NCBI GenBank assembly: GCA_001829505.1
Contig: MIBK01000058.1
Span: 1-6,116 of the forward strand
Length of the DNA: 6,116 bases
Direction of reading: 5' to 3'
Source of the DNA: Spirochaetes bacterium RBG_16_67_19
GTDB lineage: Bacteria; Spirochaetota; Spirochaetia; SZUA-6; DRHE01
Shown here: piece by piece, positions 1-5,380 of the stretch
Layout: each line of letters begins with the position of its first letter
Numbering within the stretch: the first letter of the stretch is position 1
Position numbers and translations under genes: made by a program
The notes under the pieces: model-generated
Databases searched by the model: none
Seen by the model: the letters and a program-made list of their open reading frames with translations, nothing else
Told to the model about the DNA's origin: nothing

Positions 1-190
1 ACAGGTAATAGTCCCAGCCCAGCTTCTTGGCCCACTCGGCGGTGTACTTCGCCTGCGCGGACGTATAGGGATTGTTGAGCCCCATCATGATGAATCTGAC
101 CTTTGGTTTGGCCGGCGCCGCAACAGCGAAGGACGCCGCCATGAGCAGCGCGAACAGCACGACGACTGCACGCAACACGGTTCTCTTCAT
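1..190 (-). CDS. Ribose-type (CUT2) sugar ABC transporter periplasmic binding protein, 5' end only
   Basis: This is the first 63 codons of a gene that leaves the window at base 1. It starts with ATG (190-188) behind a near-perfect Shine-Dalgarno sequence. Residues 1 to about 24 form a Sec signal peptide: basic MKRT, a hydrophobic stretch rich in V, L, F and A, then an AVAAPA cleavage region with no cysteine, so a soluble periplasmic protein is expected rather than a lipoprotein. The mature start (KPKVRFIMMGLNNPYTSAQ, then KYTAEWAKKLGWDYYL) has the first beta strand, the N-P-Y/F ligand-loop and the following helix of the Peripla_BP_4 family, which binds ribose, xylose, galactose and similar monosaccharides for CUT2 importers. 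Ligand contacts lie beyond the edge, so the substrate cannot be named. It is separated from the upstream regulator gene by 120 bp containing repeats and probably opens its own transcription unit, with a CUT2 ATPase and permease likely to follow outside the window. The family is fairly sure, the ligand unknown. Confidence 0.85.
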   Translation of the reverse strand, partial: MKRTVLRAVVVLFALLMAASFAVAAPAKPKVRFIMMGLNNPYTSAQAKYTAEWAKKLGWDYYL

Positions 191-194
191 TCGT

Positions 195-202
195 ACCTCC
201 TT
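195..202 (-). promoter_or_regulatory. Strong Shine-Dalgarno for the ribose-type binding protein
   Basis: The minus strand reads AAGGAGGT at 202-195, four bases before the ATG at 190. This is a full match to the anti-SD core and fixes the start of the binding-protein gene. It is the strongest ribosome binding site in the window, which fits the high expression usual for periplasmic binding proteins. Confidence 0.8.
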
Positions 203-255
203 GAAGACTGATGATCGACGAGGTCCTGTATGCGCCGCGGCAGTGCAAATAGCAA

Positions 256-295
256 GGTACTTTGGTACTTGATTTGGTACTGAAATGGTACCAAA
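256..295. promoter_or_regulatory. Cluster of GGTAC-core repeats, probable operator
   Basis: Four GGTAC cores lie at 256-260, 264-268, 276-280 and 287-291. On the plus strand TTTGGTACT occurs twice as a direct repeat (261-269 and 273-281, 12 bp apart). The second copy also forms a perfect inverted repeat with the far end of the cluster: TTTGGTAC (273-280), a 7-bp spacer, GTACCAAA (288-295). Inside that arm is the 8-bp palindrome TGGTACCA (286-293). The cluster is more AT-rich than its surroundings and lies 66 to 105 bp upstream of the ribose-type binding protein start, where an operator or activator site would lie. It is outside any gene I can support. The adjacent NarL-type regulator is the obvious candidate to bind it; a LacI-type repressor encoded elsewhere is the alternative. 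The repeats are seen directly; the operator role is inferred. No convincing -35/-10 pair was found between the cluster and the gene. Confidence 0.55.
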
Positions 296-310
296 CGGGG
301 GAAAGCCCGC

Positions 311-979
311 TCAATAACCGCTTTCCAGCAGCTTGCGGGCCGCCTGGGCCCGGTTCTTTACGTTCAGCTTTTCGTAGATCGTGCTCAGGTAATTCTTTAC
401 CGTCTGCTCCGCAAAATGCAGTCTTTCAGCGATTTCCTTGTTGCTGTACCCCTGAGCGAGCAGGATCAGAAGCTGCCGCTCGAACTCACGCAGGCCGTGA
501 TACCATTCGGGGCTTGGCTGCCGGGTGCCGCCCGGGCGCATCGCCTTCTGGCTGGTCAGGGCCTTGTGCACCAGCTTGGCCGCCACGCTCGGCGAAATCT
601 GATCGACCCCGCTGTTCAGCGCCCGGATGGAGGTGAGTACCTCCTCGGGGGGGATGTTCTTCAACAGATACCCCTTGGCCCCTTCCCGCAAGGCTTCCAG
701 CACGAACTCGTCATCATCGAAGGTGGTCAACATCATGATCTTGATGTCCGGGTAGAGGGAGAGGATCTGGTGGGTCGCCTCTACGCCGTCCATTCGCGGC
801 ATCTTCACGTCCATGAGCACGATATCCGGGCGCTCCTGCCGGACCAACTCGACCGCTTCCGCCCCGTCGTAGGCGATCCCGACCACCAGGATATCCTTGG
901 CCCGCGAGGTAATCACCCGTCGCAGGCTTTCCACGAAGAGCACCTGGTCGTCCACCAGCAGGACGCGTATGGGTTCCAT
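311..979 (-). CDS. NarL/FixJ-family response regulator
   Basis: This is a cytoplasmic two-component response regulator of 222 residues, the usual length for NarL/FixJ proteins. The receiver domain covers residues 1-118: the acidic pair D10-D11 binds magnesium, D57 in MDVKMPRMDG is the phosphoacceptor, T85 is the switch residue and K107 in GYLLKN is the conserved lysine, so the receiver looks fully functional. After a linker rich in R, P and G (about 140-160) comes a LuxR-type helix-turn-helix at about 163-217, with LLAQGYSNKEIAERLHF and QTVKNYLSTIYEKLNV as its diagnostic segments. The ATG at 979 is preferred because AGGAGG ends 7 nt before it; a GTG at 985, overlapping the kinase stop as GTGA, would have only 1 nt of spacing. 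The kinase stop codon lies 2 nt upstream, so the pair is translationally coupled and almost certainly cognate. Targets are not shown by the sequence; the transporter operon itself and the downstream binding-protein promoter are the best candidates. Confidence 0.95.
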   Translation of the reverse strand: MEPIRVLLVDDQVLFVESLRRVITSRAKDILVVGIAYDGAEAVELVRQERPDIVLMDVKMPRMDGVEATHQILSLYPDIKIMMLTTFDDDEFVLEALREGAKGYLLKNIPPEEVLTSIRALNSGVDQISPSVAAKLVHKALTSQKAMRPGGTRQPSPEWYHGLREFERQLLILLAQGYSNKEIAERLHFAEQTVKNYLSTIYEKLNVKNRAQAARKLLESGY

Positions 980-981
980 CT

Positions 982-2199
982 TCACACCTCCTGGCCGCCG
1001 GCCGGACTGGGGATGCGGGCAATGAAGCGGAAACCTTCCCGGGTGCTTTCGAAGCGGATTTCGCCCCCGAGCCGCCGCACCCGTTCCCGCATCCCGGTGA
1101 TGCCCATTCCCTCGAAGATCTCGCCGGATCCGACGCCGTTATCCGAAACGCTCAAGACCACGGCCTCCCCGTCATGTCCCAGCACGATCCGGATGAAAGT
1201 CGCCTGACCATGCTGGAAGGCATTGGTCATCCCCTCCTGGATCAGCCGGTACAGGCAGTGCTCCATCTCCTCGGAAAGGCCGGGAGCGAGGTTGGTGTAC
1301 TCAATGCCGATCTGCACGCCGGTGGCTTTTTCAAAGGTCTTCACCAGGCGGTGAATGGCGTTGACCCCCTTGGCCCCGGAAACCGCGATAGAACGCAGCC
1401 GATACAATGCCTGCCGGATCTCCTCGTGCCCGTTGCGGGCCTGGTCGCGCGTGTTCACGATGAGCGGAAGGATCTCCCCAGGAATCCCCTGCCGGCACCA
1501 GTCAATGGCATCCTCCATCATCATCGTGATGTTGGTGAGGGTATAGCCGACCACGTCATGGATTTCCCTGGTGATCCGCTCCCGCTCGCTCAACCGGGAC
1601 ATCTCTTCGGTAGCGCTGGCATACTCCTGGAAGCCGAGGTTGGCGCTGGTAAGCTGCTCCACGGCGGAATCCAGCTGGCGGTTCCGCTCGCGCTCCCTGC
1701 GATATCTCTTCCCCATGCCCTTCAACGCCAGCACAATAGGCAGAAGCATGCAGAGGATGGCCCCCAGCAGCAGCAAACCGGAGGCCGGCGGCGGCCGGAG
1801 ATGACGGCCCCAGGCCAGCACCGTCCGCTGGGACAGAAGGGCGCCGGCGATCACAGCCAGGGGGAACAGCAGATCGGCGGGGGCATTCAGAACCTGGGAG
1901 CAGAGGATCAGCAGGCCGGCGAACAGGACCAGCTCGATGTCCACCGACTCCCCCATCGGGTAGCCGATCACCAGGGCCACGAAGAACTGCAGGCCCAGAA
2001 GGCCAAGCAGCCAGGACTGCCGCTTCACCGCCAGCGTGGCCAAGGTCAGAACGGCGGAAATCCCGAGCGCCGCCAGCAGCTGGACGTTAAAGCTCGGCGG
2101 AAAGTCCAGAGTCCGCAGCCGCAAGGCGAAAAGCAGGCCGGCCGTACAGTGGGCGAGCAGCGAGACCAGCTGTCCTGCGAGCGGCCGGGCGCGGTCCAC
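982..2199 (-). CDS. Membrane sensor histidine kinase, HisKA_3 (NarX/DesK) class
   Basis: This is a 405-residue sensor kinase that should phosphorylate the regulator encoded 2 nt downstream. The N-terminal part has six predicted membrane helices (about 8-27, 39-58, 62-80, 88-104, 107-125, 139-159) joined by short loops, with no periplasmic ligand-binding domain. A basic, charged helix (about 161-200) follows and is probably a signalling coiled coil. The HisKA_3 dimerisation and phosphotransfer segment contains SERERITREIHD with H214 as phosphoacceptor. The ATPase domain (about 300-398) has an N-box with N326 in QEGMTNAFQHG, a G1 box SDNGVGSG (D353) and a G2 box GMGITGMRERV. The position five residues after the histidine, normally Q or H and linked to phosphatase activity in this class, is Y219. 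The start is GTG at 2199, 1 nt after the permease stop; a stop codon four codons upstream in frame rules out a longer reading. A GGTGA sequence 9 nt upstream may serve as a ribosome site. The signal sensed is unknown. Confidence 0.93.
   Translation of the reverse strand: MDRARPLAGQLVSLLAHCTAGLLFALRLRTLDFPPSFNVQLLAALGISAVLTLATLAVKRQSWLLGLLGLQFFVALVIGYPMGESVDIELVLFAGLLILCSQVLNAPADLLFPLAVIAGALLSQRTVLAWGRHLRPPPASGLLLLGAILCMLLPIVLALKGMGKRYRRERERNRQLDSAVEQLTSANLGFQEYASATEEMSRLSERERITREIHDVVGYTLTNITMMMEDAIDWCRQGIPGEILPLIVNTRDQARNGHEEIRQALYRLRSIAVSGAKGVNAIHRLVKTFEKATGVQIGIEYTNLAPGLSEEMEHCLYRLIQEGMTNAFQHGQATFIRIVLGHDGEAVVLSVSDNGVGSGEIFEGMGITGMRERVRRLGGEIRFESTREGFRFIARIPSPAGGQEV
987..992 (-). promoter_or_regulatory. 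Shine-Dalgarno that decides the response regulator start
   Basis: The minus strand reads AGGAGG at 992-987, inside the last codons of the kinase. Spacing to the ATG at 979 is 7 nt, against 1 nt to the in-frame GTG at 985, so the regulator most likely begins at the ATG. The site's position within the kinase reading frame implies coupled translation of the two proteins. Confidence 0.7.
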
Positions 2200-2200
2200 T

Positions 2201-2941
2201 TCAGGGTTTCACCGCGCCGAAAGTCAGGCCCCGCACCAGGTAGCGGTTGAAAATCCAGGCCAGGGCCATGGGCGGCAGGGTGGCCAGGGTGGCGGAGGCG
2301 GTCAGCGGCCCCCAGAGGATCTGCTCCTTGGTCACAAAGCTGGAAATCCCGATGGGCAGGGTCGTGGCCACGCGCTGCGTGAACACCGTAGCCAGCAGGA
2401 ACTCGTTCCAGGAGAATATGAAGCAGAAGACGCCGGTGGCCACCAGGCCCGGCCGGATGAGCGGCAGCACGACCCGGCGCAGGACGGTCCAGTGCGAGCA
2501 GCCGTCCATGAGCGCGCTTTCCTCCACTTCCAGCGGCACATCGTCGATGAAAGACTTCATCATCCAGATGGTGAAGGGGACGTTCATCAACAGGTGGACA
2601 ATCGGCAGGATGAGGCCGGTGTCGACCAGCCTCAGCGCGGCGGCGACCATGAACAGCGGCACGGCGGCCACGATGGGAGGGAACATGCGTACCCCGAGAA
2701 ACCAGAGCAGCAGCGACTGGCCCCTGATATGGCGGCGGGAAATCCCATATGCCGCCAGCGTTCCGATCAGAAGCGACAGCACTACGTTGGCTCCCGCCGT
2801 GAACAGCGAGTTCAAGGCCAGACGCGGGATGGTGGTTGTTTCCAGCACCCGCGCGAAATTGGCCAGGGTGGGCTGGAAGGCCAGCAGCTTCACCGGAAGG
2901 GAAAAGATGTCCACGTCGTGCTTGAAAGACGAGCTGATCAG
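2201..2941 (-). repeat. Diverged duplicate segment, copy 1 (matches 5376-6116)
   Basis: This 741-bp stretch of the complete MalG-type gene aligns end to end with the partial MalG-type gene at 5376-6116 without a gap. My hand alignment of the translations gives about 70 differences in 246 residues, roughly 71% identity. The DNA shares shorter near-identical blocks, such as the one at 2400-2441 matching 5575-5616 with two mismatches. The level of divergence indicates an old duplication or recruitment of a related operon rather than a recent repeat. Confidence 0.85.
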
Positions 2942-3037
2942 CCAGAACACGGGGAAAATGAAGAATGACAGACCGAGAAGCAGCACAACCTGCTGGCTCA
3001 GCCGCACCAACCCGCCCGCCCTTTTGCGCTTCAGCAT
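2201..3037 (-). CDS. MalG-type sugar ABC transporter permease (complete copy)
   Basis: This 278-residue inner-membrane permease is one half of the translocation channel of a CUT1-type carbohydrate importer. Six hydrophobic segments are visible (about 14-35, 72-98, 108-131, 139-160, 196-216, 242-265). The EAA loop that docks the ATPase is VEESALMDGCSHWTVL followed by VVLPLIRPG (about 171-197), with the conserved G179 and P192 in place. FSWNEFLLA and the LPPMALAWIF tail are typical of MalG/LacG-like proteins. It starts at ATG 3037, with GGGAG 5 nt upstream, 18 nt after the MalF-type gene, and ends 1 nt before the kinase start. It is about 71% identical, without gaps, to the permease at the right edge of the window, so the two are paralogues by duplication. 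The ATPase partner is not encoded in the window; CUT1 importers often use an unlinked shared MalK/MsmK-like ATPase. The substrate cannot be read from the permease. Confidence 0.95.
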   Translation of the reverse strand: MLKRKRAGGLVRLSQQVVLLLGLSFFIFPVFWLISSSFKHDVDIFSLPVKLLAFQPTLANFARVLETTTIPRLALNSLFTAGANVVLSLLIGTLAAYGISRRHIRGQSLLLWFLGVRMFPPIVAAVPLFMVAAALRLVDTGLILPIVHLLMNVPFTIWMMKSFIDDVPLEVEESALMDGCSHWTVLRRVVLPLIRPGLVATGVFCFIFSWNEFLLATVFTQRVATTLPIGISSFVTKEQILWGPLTASATLATLPPMALAWIFNRYLVRGLTFGAVKP

Positions 3038-3055
3038 CGCAGCTCCCGGCAGGAT

Positions 3056-3925
3056 TCAACGCCCATGGATCGCGTTCCTCATCACCTGGATCAGGGACCT
3101 GAGCAGCAGGGCGGCGATGACCACGGTGACGATGGAGAGGGCCGCCGCATATCCGATGCGGTTCTGGAAGAAGGCGGTGTGCCAGATCTTATAGGACAGA
3201 ACCTCGGTGGAGTTGGCCGGCCCGCCGCCCGTGACCATGTAGATGATATCAAAGGTCTTGAAGGCATCCAGAAGCCGGAACAGCAGAATGACCGTCGCGA
3301 CGGGCAGGAGCAGCGGCAGGGTGACGTAGCGCAGGATCTGCCAGCCGCTGGCCCCGTCAACCACCGCCGCCTCATAGGGATCGGCATCCAGGCTCTCCAG
3401 GCCCGACAGGAAGATCAGCAGGGTGAAGGGTGTCCACTGCCAGATGTCCACGAGGATGATGCTCATCAGGGCCGCCGTCGAGCCGCCCAGCCAGTTCACC
3501 CGGCCGAGCCCGACAGAGGACAGGAAGTAGTTGATCGGCCCCAAATTGTAGGCCAAGAAGAAGCGCCAGATCAGGCCGACCACGACCGGGGTGGTGACGG
3601 CCGGCAGGAGGTAGAGCAGCCGGATCCAGAGCATCCGGGTCTTGGCGATCAGCCAGGCCAGGAGGAAGCCGAGCAGCATCTCGGCGGCCACTGCGGCGCA
3701 AGTGTAAACCAGGGTCGCCGAGACGGACTGGTAGAAGCCCGAATCCCTGAACAGGCTGATGTACTGCTGGAACCCGACGAAAACCCGCGGGATCAGGGGC
3801 ACGATCGCCCAGTGGTGGAGGCTGACGAACACGACGTAGGCCAGCGGATAGATGGTCATCAGGAACAGGGAGACGAAGGCGGGAGCGATCAGCGCATAGC
3901 CGACGGTTTTCCTCGTCCTGGGCAA
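3056..3925 (-). CDS. MalF-type sugar ABC transporter permease
   Basis: This 289-residue inner-membrane permease should pair with a MalG-type protein to form the CUT1 channel. It has an N-terminal helix (about 9-36) and further hydrophobic segments at about 68-95, 101-124, 151-173, 206-219 and 257-278. The EAA loop is YEAAVVDGASGWQIL followed by YVTLPLLLP (184-208), with G191 and P204 conserved. MVTGGGPANSTEVL (230-243) is a signature of MalF/UgpA/LacF-like permeases. The length matches the short class without the extra periplasmic domain of E. coli MalF. The start is TTG at 3925: no in-frame ATG occurs until residue 23, inside the first helix, while AAGGA (3937-3933) lies 7 nt upstream of the TTG. 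The stop of the binding-protein gene is only 11 nt upstream, so the genes are co-translated. The family is certain; the substrate is unknown. Confidence 0.95.
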   Translation of the reverse strand: MPRTRKTVGYALIAPAFVSLFLMTIYPLAYVVFVSLHHWAIVPLIPRVFVGFQQYISLFRDSGFYQSVSATLVYTCAAVAAEMLLGFLLAWLIAKTRMLWIRLLYLLPAVTTPVVVGLIWRFFLAYNLGPINYFLSSVGLGRVNWLGGSTAALMSIILVDIWQWTPFTLLIFLSGLESLDADPYEAAVVDGASGWQILRYVTLPLLLPVATVILLFRLLDAFKTFDIIYMVTGGGPANSTEVLSYKIWHTAFFQNRIGYAAALSIVTVVIAALLLRSLIQVMRNAIHGR

Positions 3926-3936
3926 GCGGGCGTCCT

Positions 3937-5334
3937 TCAGGGGCGGGGGCCGGATTTTGCCGGATCGTATCCGGCCTCCTGCGCCGCGTCAAATACCTTC
4001 CGCGCCGTCTCCAGCAGGACCTGCCGCTCATCGGCCCCCAGCAGGATCTTGTTCAGCTCGACGCCGATGATCCGCTGGATCTCGGTCCAGGAGCGGTCGC
4101 TTCCTCGGGCCACCGCGTCCTTCGCGCCCTCCACCAGCAGCGGGTAATAGGGGTAGCGCTTCACCACCTCCTGGTCGTTGACCACCGAGAAGCGGGCCAC
4201 CGAGCCGCCCTTCAAGGCCAGTTCCACCGCCCTTTTTCGGCCAGTCAGGAACTGCAGCAGCTGGAAAGCCGCCTCCGGATTTCTGGAGTCGCTGGACAGG
4301 CCGATCGACCAGCCGCCCAGCCCCTGCGGCCGCCCTTCCACCCCCCCGGGGGTGTGGTCGAAGCGGACGGTGCCGGCGATCTTCGATTTGGACGGATCAA
4401 GCAGAACCGGGAGGTGGGCGTTCCAATTCAGGGCGTAGGCCGCTTTTCCCTGAGCCATCAGGATGTTCACCCGATCGTAGTCGTAGTTCAGCACGTCGGG
4501 CGGCATGAAGGGCATGAGCTGCTTGAGCATCCGGATGGCCAGAACCCCCGGCTCCTTCTGGAAGCGGGGGTACAGATGAGCGTCGTACCAGGGGTTGGGC
4601 TTGGCTCCCCCGTAAGAGCAGATGACCGGCAGGTAGGTGGAAACCATTGGGTCGTCGACGGCCAGAGGCATGACCACCGGGGTGAGGTCCGGAAACCTGT
4701 CGGCCAGTATCCTCGCGTCCGCGAGCAGCTCCTTCCAGGTGGCCGGCGGCCTGGCCCTGCCGTCCGGGCCGATGATGCCGGCCGACTCGAAAAGGTCGGC
4801 GCGGTATTGGGCGGTGTAGACGTCGAACTTGTAGGGCACGGCCCAAAGCGCATCCGGATCCTTGTAGAAACCGGCCTTGTAGCGCCCGTACACCTCGAGC
4901 ACCGCGGGGATGAAGTCCTCCATGGCGTAATGCGGGTCCGCCAGCTGCTGCCCGGCGAACCACTGCTTCAAGTTCTGCAGCAGTCCGCCTTCGACGTAGT
5001 GACCGAACCAGCCGTAGAAGAAGGTGACCAGGTCGTAGGCCCCATTGCGGGCGGCGAAGGACGACAGATGCTTGCCCAGCAGGTCGGTCCAGGACTCTTC
5101 CAGGACCGTCACCCGGGCACCCGTGATCCGCTCGAAATCAAGGCACATCTGCTTGTAGGCGTCGGAATTGGAGCCCAGGTGCGTGGACAGCACGATCTCC
5201 ACGCCGGACCAGCTCCGCAGCCAGCCGCCGTAGACAATGGGTCGATCGGCCACCGCGATCTTCTCCTGCTGGCCGGCCGCGAACCCCGGGCCGGGCGCAA
5301 GGAGGATCAGCAGCCCCACCAGCTTCCTGAGCAT
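3937..5334 (-). CDS. Family-1 extracellular solute-binding protein of a CUT1 sugar importer
   Basis: This 465-residue periplasmic protein captures the substrate and delivers it to the MalF/MalG permeases encoded next. Residues 1 to about 19 form a Sec signal peptide (MLRK, hydrophobic VGLLILLAPGPGF, cleavage near FA/AG). There is no lipobox cysteine, so it is probably soluble. Family-1 features are EIVLSTHLGSNSDAYKQM with the following FERITGARVTV (47-77), the strand YDLVTFFYGW (100-109), the hinge-like WAVPYKFDVYTAQYRADLF (164-182), TWKELLADA (199-207) and the C-terminal GGWSIGLSSDSRNPEAAFQL (340-359). The ATG at 5334 places the signal peptide at the N-terminus and is preferred to an in-frame TTG at 5370, which would add 12 residues ahead of it. 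No strong Shine-Dalgarno precedes either start. The upstream MalG-type gene ends 41 nt away and an inverted repeat spans the gap. Many aromatic residues suit carbohydrate stacking, but the substrate cannot be assigned. Confidence 0.93.
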   Translation of the reverse strand: MLRKLVGLLILLAPGPGFAAGQQEKIAVADRPIVYGGWLRSWSGVEIVLSTHLGSNSDAYKQMCLDFERITGARVTVLEESWTDLLGKHLSSFAARNGAYDLVTFFYGWFGHYVEGGLLQNLKQWFAGQQLADPHYAMEDFIPAVLEVYGRYKAGFYKDPDALWAVPYKFDVYTAQYRADLFESAGIIGPDGRARPPATWKELLADARILADRFPDLTPVVMPLAVDDPMVSTYLPVICSYGGAKPNPWYDAHLYPRFQKEPGVLAIRMLKQLMPFMPPDVLNYDYDRVNILMAQGKAAYALNWNAHLPVLLDPSKSKIAGTVRFDHTPGGVEGRPQGLGGWSIGLSSDSRNPEAAFQLLQFLTGRKRAVELALKGGSVARFSVVNDQEVVKRYPYYPLLVEGAKDAVARGSDRSWTEIQRIIGVELNKILLGADERQVLLETARKVFDAAQEAGYDPAKSGPRP

Positions 5335-5338
5335 GGCG

Positions 5339-5380
5339 CCTAGAGTGCGCGAATGCCCCAGGTCCGTCAAGGGCTCTAGG
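5339..5380 (-). promoter_or_regulatory. Inverted repeat between the MalG-type gene end and the binding-protein start
   Basis: Perfect 7-bp arms CCTAGAG (5339-5345) and CTCTAGG (5374-5380) flank a 28-nt loop. One arm contains the TAG stop of the upstream permease; the other ends 4 nt before the binding-protein ATG. In the transcript, GCCC and GGGC inside the loop could extend the pairing. It lacks a following U tract, so it is not a standard terminator. It may affect translation of the binding protein or stabilise mRNA at a processed junction. The repeat is seen directly; any function is inferred. Confidence 0.3.

Noticed and set aside
191..255. Candidate -35/-10 (TTGCTA, 17 bp, CATACA on the minus strand) for the ribose-type binding protein
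   Set aside because: Only 4 of 6 and 3 of 6 matches to consensus. The position is right but the match is not better than chance.
294..311. Possible terminator after the response regulator (AGCGGG, 6-nt loop, CCCGTT on the minus strand)
   Set aside because: The stem has only four strong pairs plus a wobble and an A-U pair, and is followed by just three T residues. Too weak to call, although a terminator would be expected near here.
72..636. Short plus-strand frames across the left edge, the repeat cluster and the regulator end
   Set aside because: They lie opposite a signal-peptide-bearing gene and a complete response regulator, cross the operator-like repeats, and have no ribosome site or domain.
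1174..2250. Long plus-strand open frame (about 358 codons) opposite the kinase
   Set aside because: Its product is a low-complexity mix rich in G, Q, H, P and R with no recognisable domain, and the minus strand carries a full kinase with all catalytic boxes. Long antisense frames are expected in GC-rich DNA.
2036..3194. Overlapping plus-strand frames opposite the complete MalG gene
   Set aside because: These are shadows of the permease gene; the composition is not protein-like and two frames are open at once, which is a codon-bias effect.
3065..4147. Long plus-strand open frame (about 360 codons) opposite the MalF gene and the end of the binding-protein gene
   Set aside because: It is a D/G/Q/E-rich mirror of two well-supported genes, with no domain and no ribosome site seen.
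5335..5370. Promoter-like TTGACG (minus strand, 5370-5365) ahead of the binding-protein gene
   Set aside because: No acceptable -10 hexamer lies 16-18 bp downstream; the same TTG is also an in-frame but implausible start codon that would put 12 residues before the signal peptide.
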